The notes under the pieces are model-generated. The model was given only the letters and a program-made list of their open reading frames with translations, was not told where the DNA came from and did not search any database. Below are positions 5,264 through 13,026 of a DNA stretch of 27,337 bases, in pieces. The translations under genes were made by a program, and so were the position numbers. The stretch lies in contig JAVVEY010000026.1 of the NCBI GenBank assembly GCA_032250675.1, positions 1 through 27,337 on the forward strand, read 5' to 3'. This stretch comes from Gaopeijia sp032250675. Its GTDB lineage: Bacteria > Gemmatimonadota > Gemmatimonadetes > Longimicrobiales > Gaopeijiaceae. Every line of letters starts with the position of its first letter. The stretch's first letter is position 1.

Positions 5264-7796
5264 TGCGCAACGCGACAGCCGGAGACGTGCGGCTCATCCG
5301 CCAGGCGGGCCAGATCCCCGCCGCCAGCGCGGCGAGCACGGCGAGCGCGACCGACTGGACGAGGAGTTCGGGGCCGACGGTCATCTCGAGGGTCCACCCG
5401 AAGGAGCGCTTGTTGACCACGAAGATCATCACCACCGCGAGGGCGAGCCCGGCGGGGATCGCGAGCACCCCGGCGACGACACCCATCAGGCCGGTCTGCG
5501 CGGTGACGAGTCCCCAGACCTGCCGGGGGGTGAGCCCATTCGCGCGCAGCACGCCCAATTCACGGGCGCGCTCGAGCTGCAGCGCCATGAGCGCGCTGAT
5601 CACGCCGATGAAGGCGACGACGAAGGCGAGCGCACGGAGCACGCCGGTGATCGCGAAGGTCCGGTCGAAGACGACGAGGCTCCCCTCGCGGAGTCGACGG
5701 TTGGAGTTGATGAAGACCGCCTGATCGGCGCCGACCGTCGCCTCGAGCGCAGCGATCACCTCCCGGGTCCGCGCGCCCTCGGCGAGGAAGATCCCCAGCG
5801 AGGTCACCCCGGCGTCATCGAAGAGTCGATCCCACACGACGCGCCCCATCAGGACCACGCCCTGATCCGATCCGAAATCGGTAAAGACCGCCGCGATCGG
5901 GAGTTCGACCCCCTCCGCACCCGGGATCCGCACCCGATCCCCCACGCCCAGCCCGTGCCGGTACGCGAAGGGCTCGGAGACGAGGAGCGCCTCCCCCGCC
6001 CGGAACCGCGCGAACGCCGTCGCGGGATCCCCCGCGCGGAAGCGATACGCCGCCTCGCCGCGCGGGTCGAGGTCGAGCGCCACGATCCGGAGCTCTCCGT
6101 ACTCCGAGGGGACCTCCGCCGCCCGCAGGGTGCTCACCCCCGCGACGCCCGGGGTGTCCGACATCCGCTGCACGAGCTCCGGAGGAAGCGTGCCGGCCGA
6201 CCGCGACGCCACCGCCGAGGGCGGCGCCACGTAGATGTCGGCCTGCAGGGTGTAGTCGAGCCAGTCGATGAGGGTGGCGCGGAAGCTCGCGATCATCACC
6301 CCGAGCCCGACCGTCACCGAGACCGCCACCACGAGCGCGGCGATCGCGGGCGCGGTGCGCGAGAGCGCGGCGACCACCCCGCGCGAGGCCATCGTGCCCA
6401 GGATGCCGACCGTGCGACCGAGGAGGGGGGTCAGGAGGCGCGCCGCGACCACCGTGCTCACCGGGGCGAGCGCGGCGATCCCCAGCACCACGCAGGCGAG
6501 CCCCACGAAGCCGACCACGAGCGAGCGCGTCGGGAGGAGGAGGAGCGCCACCCCGGCGAGGGAGACTGCGACCCCCGCCCACCCGAGGCGCGGCACGAGG
6601 TCGCGCGCGCGCGCCTCGCCGAGCGAGCGCACCATCGAGGTGCGCGGTGGTGCCAAGACCGCCTCGCGGACGGCGGGGAGCGCGGCGAGGAGGGTCGCCC
6701 CGACCCCGAGCACGCCCCCCTTGAGGAGGAGGATGGGCGTCACCGTCACCGACTCGACCGAGACGACGAAATAGAGGTCGTTGATGGTGCGCGTCACGAG
6801 CCCCACGAGCCCGCGCCCGAGCGCCACACCGAGGGCGAGCCCGAGGACCGTCCCCACCACCCCGGTCCACGCCGCCTCGCTGATCACCATCCCGAAGAGC
6901 TCGCGGCGCGTCACGCCGATCGCGCGAAGTCCTCCGAAGAGCTCGCGACGCTGCACGACCGAGAAGGTCATCGCGTTGTAGATCAGGAAGACCCCGAAGA
7001 CGAGCGCGAGCAGACTCAGCGCGGTCAGGTTGAGGTCGAAGGCGCCGAGCATCCCGGCCATCTCTTCGGCGCGCGCGCCCGCGGGCGCGAGGGTGGCGCC
7101 ACCGGGGAGGAGCGCGCGGACTCGCGCCGCGGCCTCCTCCCCCGGCGCCCCCTCCGGGAGGCGAAGGTCGATCCGGTCGAGGCGCGGGCGCGCGAGGAAG
7201 CGCTGGGCCGTCGCGATATCGGTGATCATGAGGTCACGCAGTGCCTCCCCCCCGAGGTCCCCTCCCTCCCCGATCACGCCGACGAGGGTGGCGGTGACGC
7301 GCCGTCCCTCGACGATGAGATCGACCGGGTCGTCCACCCTCCACCCCGCCTCGGCCGCGACCTCGGCGGCCACGACCACGCCCCCCGCGTCGGTGATCAG
7401 GCGGGTGAGATCGAAGTCGGGGCCGCCGAGGCCGAGCCAGGGACGGAAGGGGCGTTCCGAGAAGGGATCGATCCCGAGGAGGCGGAGCGCGCGGCCGGGA
7501 AGCGCGCGGGTCATCGCGTACGCCTCGACCACGGGGGCCGACGCGCGCACCCCCGCCTCCCGCCGAACTCGCGCGAGGAGGTCGTCGGGGAGCCGCGCCG
7601 CGCCGCCCTCGATCGCGTGGGTGGCGCGCCCCGCGACCGTCTCGGTCGACGCCGCGAAGGCCGCTCGCGACGAGAGGATCGCGAGATCGATCGAGACGAC
7701 GACGGCGACGCCGAGTGCGACGCCGAGAAGGGTGAGCGCGAGCTGGCCCGGGTGGCGCAGGAGGAAGCGACGCGAGGCGCGCCCGAGAAGGCTCAC
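5256..7796 (-). CDS. FtsX-like ABC transporter permease (AttF/AttG- or LolCE-type)
   Basis: This is an 846-residue inner-membrane protein with the two-module FtsX layout. An N-terminal helix (about 15-32, GQLALTLLGVALGVAVVV) is followed by a periplasmic domain with several helices at about 250-390. A second helix block lies at about 400-500, then a second periplasmic domain, and a final FtsX block from about 710 contains VIFDRTF-like and LGVLRANGLTPRQVWGLV sequences, the motif that couples to the ATPase. It ends in WRMSRTSPAVALRNE, the conserved family tail. The start is GTG at 7796, overlapping the ATPase TGA by four bases (GTGA), and the AttH-like gene overlaps its 3' end. Such transporters extrude lipids, lipoproteins or hydrophobic compounds rather than importing solutes; the substrate here is unknown. 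Confidence 0.88.
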   Translation of the reverse strand: MSLLGRASRRFLLRHPGQLALTLLGVALGVAVVVSIDLAILSSRAAFAASTETVAGRATHAIEGGAARLPDDLLARVRREAGVRASAPVVEAYAMTRALPGRALRLLGIDPFSERPFRPWLGLGGPDFDLTRLITDAGGVVVAAEVAAEAGWRVDDPVDLIVEGRRVTATLVGVIGEGGDLGGEALRDLMITDIATAQRFLARPRLDRIDLRLPEGAPGEEAAARVRALLPGGATLAPAGARAEEMAGMLGAFDLNLTALSLLALVFGVFLIYNAMTFSVVQRRELFGGLRAIGVTRRELFGMVISEAAWTGVVGTVLGLALGVALGRGLVGLVTRTINDLYFVVSVESVTVTPILLLKGGVLGVGATLLAALPAVREAVLAPPRTSMVRSLGEARARDLVPRLGWAGVAVSLAGVALLLLPTRSLVVGFVGLACVVLGIAALAPVSTVVAARLLTPLLGRTVGILGTMASRGVVAALSRTAPAIAALVVAVSVTVGLGVMIASFRATLIDWLDYTLQADIYVAPPSAVASRSAGTLPPELVQRMSDTPGVAGVSTLRAAEVPSEYGELRIVALDLDPRGEAAYRFRAGDPATAFARFRAGEALLVSEPFAYRHGLGVGDRVRIPGAEGVELPIAAVFTDFGSDQGVVLMGRVVWDRLFDDAGVTSLGIFLAEGARTREVIAALEATVGADQAVFINSNRRLREGSLVVFDRTFAITGVLRALAFVVAFIGVISALMALQLERARELGVLRANGLTPRQVWGLVTAQTGLMGVVAGVLAIPAGLALAVVMIFVVNKRSFGWTLEMTVGPELLVQSVALAVLAALAAGIWPAWRMSRTSPAVALRNE

Positions 7797-8554
7797 GGGG
7801 CGGGCGCCGCCTCCACCACCCGTCCCCCTTCGAGGCGCAGGACGCGGTCGGCGCGGGCGGCGAGCGTCGCGGAGTGCGTGACCGCCAGGAGGGTGCGCCC
7901 GTCGGCGCGCACGAGCTCGTCGAGGAGATCGAGGACCCGCTCGCCCGTCTCGGGGTCGAGATTCCCGGTGGGCTCATCCGCCAGAATCAGATCGGGTTCG
8001 TGCACGAGCGCGCGGCAGAGCGCGATGCGCTGCTGCTCCCCTCCCGAGAGGCGGTCGGGGAAGGTGCCCGCCCGGTCGGCGAGCCCGACGCGATCGAGGA
8101 GGGATCGCGCGCGTTCGCGCGCCTCCGTCCCCACCCGACCCTGCAGCTCGATCGGGAGGAGGAGATTCTCCTCGACGGTCAGCGTCGGGATGAGGTTGTA
8201 GAACTGGAAGACGAAGCCGAGGTGGGCGCGCCGGAAGAGCGTGCGTTCGCGCTCGTCGAGCCGGGCAATCTCGTTGCCCGCGATCCAGATCGAGCCGGCA
8301 TCGGGGGCGTCGATCCCGGCGACGAGGTTGAGGAGGGTCGACTTGCCCGAACCACTCGGCCCGAGGAGCACGACGAACTCCCCGCGATCGATCTCGATCT
8401 CCACCCCGAGGAGGACGTCGCGCACCCGATCGCCCTCGGGGAACGACTTTCGCACGCCGGTGAGGCGCACGACGGGAGAGCGGGTCGCGCCGGAAGACCC
8501 GGTCACGGGCGGCGCACCCGGAGGTGCGGAAGGAGAGGGATCGGGTGCGTGCAT
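7793..8554 (-). CDS. ABC transporter ATP-binding protein (LolD/MacB type)
   Basis: This 253-residue cytoplasmic ATPase has all the expected motifs: Walker A GPSGSGKST (65-73), Q-loop FVFQFYNLIPTLTVEENLLL around Q117, signature LSGGEQQR (169-176), Walker B LILADEP (189-195) and a switch histidine in AVTHS. The QFYNLIPTLT segment is the hallmark of the LolD/MacB/FtsE-related group that pairs with FtsX-fold permeases. An ATG at 8554 is chosen over a GTG at 8599, because the upstream extension is Arg/Pro-rich and lacks conservation features. Even from 8554 there is a 25-residue disordered leader. The gene heads the ATPase-permease-AttH-like set and overlaps the permease by four bases. It powers the export step. 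Confidence 0.92.
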   Translation of the reverse strand: MHAPDPSPSAPPGAPPVTGSSGATRSPVVRLTGVRKSFPEGDRVRDVLLGVEIEIDRGEFVVLLGPSGSGKSTLLNLVAGIDAPDAGSIWIAGNEIARLDERERTLFRRAHLGFVFQFYNLIPTLTVEENLLLPIELQGRVGTEARERARSLLDRVGLADRAGTFPDRLSGGEQQRIALCRALVHEPDLILADEPTGNLDPETGERVLDLLDELVRADGRTLLAVTHSATLAARADRVLRLEGGRVVEAAPAP

Positions 8555-8606
8555 GGGCGATCCCCTACCCCGCTCCGGACGCGTGTTTCCCGCCCGCACG
8601 ATGCGT

Positions 8607-9095
8607 TCAGTCCTCCGGTTCGACCCCGAGCTGCCGGGGGAGTGTCTCGAGCTTCACGATCCGGTAGCTCCGTTCGCCCGCCGGGAGCGAGATCGTCACC
8701 TCCTCACCCTCGCGCGCGCCCTTGAGCCCCGACCCGATCGGCGACGCCATCGAGACCTGGCCCGAGTCGAGATCCATGAAGTCGCCCGCCACGAGGGTCA
8801 GCTCCATCGTCTCGTCGAGGTCGAGGTCGTGGATCGTCACCTTCGATCCGAAGCCGACGCGATCGATCGGCATATTCACCACATCGATCTTCGCAAGCTC
8901 CGACATCCGCTCCTGGAGGTGACCGATCCGTGCCTGCACGAAGCCCTGCCGTTCGAGCGCGAACTTGTACTCGGCGTTCTCTCGCAGGTCGCCATGTTCG
9001 ACCGCCTTGTTGATCCGCTCGGGCAGCTCGACGTTGAGTTCACGGGTAAGCTGCTCAATCTCCGCCTCGATGCGGTCTCGGATTTCGTCCAGCAT
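8607..9095 (-). CDS. greA: Transcription elongation factor GreA
   Basis: GreA binds the secondary channel of RNA polymerase and stimulates cleavage of backtracked RNA. The 162-residue length is normal. The N-terminal coiled coil (about 1-75) contains ERINKAVEHGDLRENAEYKF, with the invariant acidic pair D and E of the GDLxENAEY motif at the hairpin tip that holds the catalytic Mg2+. The C-terminal FKBP-like domain shows GSKVTIHDLD, SPIGSGLKGAREGEEVTI and ending RSYRIVKLE. The ATG at 9095 has GGAGG 6 to 7 nt upstream. A longer frame to 9128 lacks support. A purEK-side terminator just upstream suggests its own promoter or partial read-through. Confidence 0.95.
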   Translation of the reverse strand: MLDEIRDRIEAEIEQLTRELNVELPERINKAVEHGDLRENAEYKFALERQGFVQARIGHLQERMSELAKIDVVNMPIDRVGFGSKVTIHDLDLDETMELTLVAGDFMDLDSGQVSMASPIGSGLKGAREGEEVTISLPAGERSYRIVKLETLPRQLGVEPED

Positions 9096-9111
9096 GGGGC
9101 CTCCTGCGCGA

Positions 9112-9146
9112 CAAGAAAACACCGCCACGTCCCGGAGGACGGGCGG
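9112..9146 (-). terminator. Intrinsic terminator between purK and greA
   Basis: On the minus strand, CCGCC-CGTCC pairs with GGACG-T-GGCGG around a 4-nt loop (plus-strand 9122-9146), with one bulged base. It is followed by TGTTTTCTT. It lies 49 nt after the purK stop and about 17 nt before the greA start, so it could also act as an attenuator for greA. Confidence 0.65.
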
Positions 9147-9194
9147 CGCGCGAGTTCAACTTCGAGGAAGGATATCCTCCCGGATGGCGCTACC

Positions 9195-10328
9195 TCAAGT
9201 GCAGACGATCGGTTCCCCTCCGCCGAGATGGCCGAGGAGCGCCTCGGCGCGTTGACGTGCCTGCGTCGCGGTCGATCCCACCAGATTGACGTGCCCGACC
9301 TTCCGACCCGGCCGCGGCGACTTGCCGTAGTCGTGCAGCCGCGAACCCTCGTACTCCAGGAGGGTGGCGGGATCCCCCCGCTCGCCGATGAGGTTGAGCA
9401 TGACCGTCGGTCGCGCCAGAGAGGCGGGCCCGAGGGGGAGCGCCGTGATCGCGCGCAGGTGGTTCTCGAACTGACTCGTCGTCGCGCCATCCTGGGTCCA
9501 ATGCCCCGAATTGTGGACACGAGGCGCCATCTCGTTGGCGAGGAGGACGTCACCCGTCTGGAAGAATTCCACGGCGAGTGTGCCGACGTAGTCGAGCGAG
9601 TCGGCGAGCGCGCGCACCCCCTCTTCGGCCTGGCGGCGCACCGACTCACTCACCCCGTCGGCCGGCGCGTCGGTGCGCACGAGGATTCCCTCGTGGTGTC
9701 GGTTCTCGACGAGTGGCCAGGGGTGCAACTCCCCCTCGAGGGTGCGTACGGCCACGAGCGAGACCTCGCGGTCGAAGGGGACGAAGGCCTCGAGGATGCA
9801 GGGAACGCCCCCGAGGGCGTCGAAGGCTCCCTCCACGTCGGCCGCATCACGCAGCACGCGCTGGCCCTTGCCGTCGTAGCCGAGGCGGCGCGTCTTGAGG
9901 ACGGCGGGCATCCCGATCTCGTCGAGGGCGGCGCCCAACCCGGACTCGGAGTCCACGCTCCTGAACGCATTCGTGCGGATCCCGAGCTCGGTGAAGCGGC
10001 GCTTCTCGTTGAGACGATCCTGCGCAACCTCGAGCGCCGCGGCACCGGGACGGACGGGCACGCGCGCGGCGATCCGGCGCACGAGCTCGACCGGCACATT
10101 CTCGAATTCGAGGGTGACGACCTCGACGCCCTCCACGAAGCGCTCGAAGGCGTCGTCATCGTCCCACGCCGCGCGCAGGTGATCGCCGAACCCCTGAATC
10201 GCCTCGGCGCTCCCCGGGTCCCAGAAGCGGAAGGTGAAGCCGAGGGGCCGTCCCGCCTCGGCGAGCATCCGACCGAGCTGTCCGCCGCCGAGCACCCCGA
10301 TCCGGGTTCCCGGACCCACCGGGGTCAC
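9195..10328 (-). CDS. purK: N5-carboxyaminoimidazole ribonucleotide synthase (PurK)
   Basis: PurK uses ATP and bicarbonate to convert AIR to N5-CAIR in de novo purine synthesis. The 377-residue ATP-grasp protein opens with RIGVLGGGQLGRMLAEAGRP, the conserved N-terminal loop. It continues with TLEFENVP, KTRRLGYDGKGQRVL (ATP-grasp), a PxDREVS motif, and ANEMAPRVHNSGHWTQDGAT (metal and substrate site with the conserved N-E-x-A-P-R-x-H-N-S-G-H). The start is a GTG at 10328 that overlaps the purE TGA by four bases (GTGA), so translation is probably coupled and the two enzymes are made together. Longer frames upstream only read through purE in another phase. Confidence 0.95.
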   Translation of the reverse strand: MTPVGPGTRIGVLGGGQLGRMLAEAGRPLGFTFRFWDPGSAEAIQGFGDHLRAAWDDDDAFERFVEGVEVVTLEFENVPVELVRRIAARVPVRPGAAALEVAQDRLNEKRRFTELGIRTNAFRSVDSESGLGAALDEIGMPAVLKTRRLGYDGKGQRVLRDAADVEGAFDALGGVPCILEAFVPFDREVSLVAVRTLEGELHPWPLVENRHHEGILVRTDAPADGVSESVRRQAEEGVRALADSLDYVGTLAVEFFQTGDVLLANEMAPRVHNSGHWTQDGATTSQFENHLRAITALPLGPASLARPTVMLNLIGERGDPATLLEYEGSRLHDYGKSPRPGRKVGHVNLVGSTATQARQRAEALLGHLGGGEPIVCT

Positions 10329-10831
10329 GACCCGGGCGCCGGCTCGCGCGGGTCGGGATCGGCGAGCACGCCTTCGGTGCGTCGCGCCCGCCACGCCTCG
10401 ACCGCCTCTCTCACCTCGGGGTGGTGGGTGCCGAGGATCTGTGCCGCAAGGAGCGCAGCGTTGCCGGCACCCGCCGCGCCGATGGCGAGCGTCCCGACCG
10501 GCACCCCCGCCGGCATCTGCACGATCGAGAGGAGCGAATCGAGACCGTTCAGGGCGCGTGACTTCACCGGCACGCCGAGGACCGGCACCACCGTCTTCGA
10601 GGCGAGCATCCCCGGGAGGTGCGCCGCGCCGCCCGCCCCCGCCACGATCACCTCGAGGCCGCGGCTCGCGGCCGACTCGGCATACTCGAAGAGGAGGTCC
10701 GGTGTGCGGTGCGCCGAGACCACACGCACCTCGTGCGGGATCTCGAGCGTCTCCAGAAGGTCCACGGCGTGCTTCATGGTCTCCCAGTCGGATCGGGAGC
10801 CCATCACGACGCCCACGAGTGGTTCGGACAT
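10325..10831 (-). CDS. purE: N5-carboxyaminoimidazole ribonucleotide mutase (PurE)
   Basis: PurE converts N5-CAIR to CAIR, the step after PurK. The 168-residue product has the class I signatures: GVVMGSRSDWETMKHA (phosphate and substrate loop, near 7-22), VRVVSAHRTPD with H41, and AGAGGAAHLPGMLAS with H71, then VPVKSRALNGLDSLLSIVQM and the GxPVGTLAIGxAGAGNAALLAAQ helix. The C-terminal tail is slightly extended and Pro/Glu-rich. It is the first gene of a purE-purK operon, with the two genes overlapping by four bases. It is divergent from the acyl-CoA dehydrogenase gene across about 160 bp. The ATG at 10831 lacks a strong SD. Confidence 0.96.
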   Translation of the reverse strand: MSEPLVGVVMGSRSDWETMKHAVDLLETLEIPHEVRVVSAHRTPDLLFEYAESAASRGLEVIVAGAGGAAHLPGMLASKTVVPVLGVPVKSRALNGLDSLLSIVQMPAGVPVGTLAIGAAGAGNAALLAAQILGTHHPEVREAVEAWRARRTEGVLADPDPREPAPGS

Positions 10832-10863
10832 GGGGGTACGGGGCAGGAGGAGCGGGAGGGGAG

Positions 10864-10892
10864 AGGTTGTCGACGCGCGCGTGCGGGGTCAA
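10864..10892 (-). promoter_or_regulatory. Candidate promoter for purEK
   Basis: On the minus strand, TTGACC (10892-10887) and CAACCT (10869-10864) are 17 nt apart, giving a leader of about 26 nt to the purE ATG. The -35 is a good match and the -10 a poor one. No PurR-like or riboswitch structure was recognised here. Confidence 0.35.
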
Positions 10893-10989
10893 CCGTTGCG
10901 AGTCGCATCGCCGCCCTCGGACCGCGCCGTGCGGGAACGCGGCGGCCCCCTTCAGGTATCCGGATCTCACACTCCTCCGGACCTCCCCG

Positions 10990-12855
10990 ATGCCGAACTC
11001 CGCCCCCCCCGCGCTCCTCGACTACCTCTCGCACCCGCACGCCGAGCTGCGTGCACGCGTGCTCGAGCACCTCGCGACCGACGCCTTCGACTTCGACTCC
11101 GAGCTCGATCGAGCGACGCACCGGAGGCGGACTCTCGAGGCGCTGCAGTGTCTCGCCGACGACGGGCTCGGGCTCGTCGGCTTCCCCGAGGCGTACGGCG
11201 GAGGGGGCGACCCCCGCGGCGCGATCGCCGTCTTCGAAACCCTCGCCTTCGGAGATATCTCGACCGTCATCAAGTTCGGGGTGCAGTTCGGGTTGTGGGG
11301 CGGAAGCCTCTATCAGCTCGGCACCGAGCGGCACCACGAACGCTGGCTCGAGGCGATGGCGCGGCTGGAGCTGCCCGGGTGCTTCGCGATGACCGAGATC
11401 GGGCACGGCTCGAATGTGCGCGGGATCGAGACGACGGCGACGTACGACGCCGACACCGATGAGCTCGTCGTCCACACCCCGCACGAGGGCGCGGGAAAGG
11501 AGTGGATCGGCAACGCCGCGCTGCACGGCCGGATGGCCTCGGTCTTCGTCAAGCTCCATCTGGATGGCGAGAACCACGGGGTGCATGCCGTCGTCGTACC
11601 GCTGCGCGACGCGGAGGGGAATCCCCTCCCGGGAATCCGGATCGAGGACAACGGCCCCAAGGTCGGCCTCAACGGCGTCGACAACGGCCGCATCTGGTTC
11701 GACTCGGTACGCGTGCCGCGCGATCACCTCCTCGACCGCTTCGGTCGGATCACCGACGAGGGGAAGTACGAGAGCCCGATCGAGTCGGAGGGCCGGCGTT
11801 TCTTCACGATGCTCGGCACCCTCGTGGCGGGGCGGGTGAGTGTGGGGGCGGCCGCCGTCAGCGCCGCCAAGACCGCGCTCACGATCGGCGTGCGCTACTC
11901 CGATCGCCGCCGTCAGTTCGGTCCCTCCGACGGTCCCGAGGTCCCGATCCTCGACTACACGACGCAGCAGCGCGCACTCCTCCCCCGCCTCGCCACGACC
12001 TACGCGCTGCACTTCGCGCTGCGCAGCCTCGCCAACGACTGCGGTCTCCTCCTCGGCGCGGGCCAGCTCGAGGAGGAGGGACAGGAGGTCGAGGCGCGCG
12101 CCGCTGGGCTCAAGGCGTACGCCACCTGGCACGCCCTCGACACCGTCCAGGTCGTGCGTGAGGGGATGGGGGGGCGGGGCTTCCACGCCGACAACCGGAT
12201 CGGTCAGATCCGGCGAGACATCGACATCTTCGCGACCTTCGAGGGCACGAATATCGTCCTCCTCCAGCTCCTCGCGAAGAGTCTTCTCACCCAGTACCGC
12301 AAGGAGCTCGGGACCCTCGGCTTCTGGGACGTGGTGCGGATCGCCACCGATCGCGCGCAGGAGCGCGTGACCGAGCTCAACCCGATCATCACGCGCCGCA
12401 CCGACCCCGATCACCTCCGCGACCCCGATCTGCACAGGCACGCCTTCGAGTACCGCGAGCGGAGACTCCTCGCCACGGCCGGACGTCGACTCAAGCGGCT
12501 CTTCGACGACGGGGTCGACGCCTTCGAGGCGCTCAATGTCGTGCAGGACCACCTCATCGCGCTCGCCAACGCGCACGTCGAACGGCACCTCTGCGAGGCC
12601 TTCCTCGAAGGGGTCGCTCGCGCGCCCGACGTCGAGACCTCCGAGACGCTCCGCACCCTCGCCCAACTCTTCGCCCTCGAGCGTCTCGAGGCGGACCGCG
12701 CATGGTTCCTGGAGGCGGGATACTTCGAGCCCGCCAAATCGAAGGCGATCCGCACCGAGGTGAATGCGCTCTGCCGCGAGGTCCGCGAGATCGCCGTCCC
12801 CCTGGTCGATGCCTTCGGAATCCCCGACGCCGTGCTGCGTGCGCGCGACGCCTGA
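10990..12855 (+). CDS. Acyl-CoA dehydrogenase / acyl-CoA oxidase-like flavoprotein
   Basis: The product has 621 residues, longer than ordinary acyl-CoA dehydrogenases (about 380-400) and close to acyl-CoA oxidases or long two-domain dehydrogenases. Landmarks include GLGLVGFPEAYGGGGD (N-terminal helical domain), CFAMTEIGHGSNVRGIETTA (FAD and substrate binding, residues about 130-150, with the MTExxxGS-type motif), KEWIGNAALHGRMASVFVKL, RRRQFGPSDGPEVPILDYTT and EGMGGRGFHADNRIGQIRRD (C-terminal flavin domain), followed by ATFEGTNIVLLQLLAK. A helical C-terminal extension of about 200 residues matches the ACOX-like domain. It probably starts beta-oxidation of a fatty acyl-CoA in the cytoplasm; chain length and electron acceptor cannot be told. 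The ATG at 10990 fits the family start; the longer upstream frame is a shadow of purE. Confidence 0.88.
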   Translation: MPNSAPPALLDYLSHPHAELRARVLEHLATDAFDFDSELDRATHRRRTLEALQCLADDGLGLVGFPEAYGGGGDPRGAIAVFETLAFGDISTVIKFGVQFGLWGGSLYQLGTERHHERWLEAMARLELPGCFAMTEIGHGSNVRGIETTATYDADTDELVVHTPHEGAGKEWIGNAALHGRMASVFVKLHLDGENHGVHAVVVPLRDAEGNPLPGIRIEDNGPKVGLNGVDNGRIWFDSVRVPRDHLLDRFGRITDEGKYESPIESEGRRFFTMLGTLVAGRVSVGAAAVSAAKTALTIGVRYSDRRRQFGPSDGPEVPILDYTTQQRALLPRLATTYALHFALRSLANDCGLLLGAGQLEEEGQEVEARAAGLKAYATWHALDTVQVVREGMGGRGFHADNRIGQIRRDIDIFATFEGTNIVLLQLLAKSLLTQYRKELGTLGFWDVVRIATDRAQERVTELNPIITRRTDPDHLRDPDLHRHAFEYRERRLLATAGRRLKRLFDDGVDAFEALNVVQDHLIALANAHVERHLCEAFLEGVARAPDVETSETLRTLAQLFALERLEADRAWFLEAGYFEPAKSKAIRTEVNALCREVREIAVPLVDAFGIPDAVLRARDA

Positions 12856-12866
12856 GGTGTGAAAGA

Positions 12867-12885
12867 GGCGCCGGAAGAGGGCGCC
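12867..12885 (+). terminator. Short hairpin after the acyl-CoA dehydrogenase gene
   Basis: GGCGCC (12867-12872) and GGCGCC (12880-12885) can pair around a 7-nt loop 11 nt after the stop. There is no U tract, so termination activity is uncertain. Confidence 0.3.
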
Positions 12886-12925
12886 GGGCAGCCGCCTCCT
12901 TCCCACCCCTGCACCCTCCGATGAG

Positions 12926-12941
12926 GGAAACACTTGTTTCC
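12926..12941. repeat. Perfect 7-bp inverted repeat, AT-rich
   Basis: GGAAACA-CT-TGTTTCC is a perfect dyad about 85 bp before the ATG of the outer-membrane protein gene. It stands out for low GC and could be an operator. No regulator is evident. Confidence 0.35.
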
Positions 12942-12964
12942 TTCGACCTCGCGCCTCATTTTGG

Positions 12965-12993
12965 GTGGGATTCGCGGCTGAAGCCGCACCCAC
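12965..12993. repeat. REP-like palindromic element
   Basis: GTGGG (12965-12969), inner GCGGCT/AGCCGC (12974-12979 and 12982-12987) and CCCAC (12989-12993) form a nested dyad. It closely resembles short extragenic REP elements of the GCGGCTgaAGCCGC type common in other GC-rich genomes. A single copy is seen in this window. Confidence 0.5.
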
Positions 12994-13026
12994 GCTCGAT
13001 TCCCCCGCCTGCAGCGGAGAGATCCC

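Noticed and set aside
5955..8201. Long plus-strand open frame opposite the permease
   Set aside because: It is extremely Arg/His/Glu-rich and antisense to a complete FtsX-type permease.
8241..11462. Long plus-strand open frame of over 1000 codons across greA and purEK
   Set aside because: It is a GC-rich antisense shadow: Arg/Pro-rich, no domain, and it overlaps well-recognised minus-strand genes.
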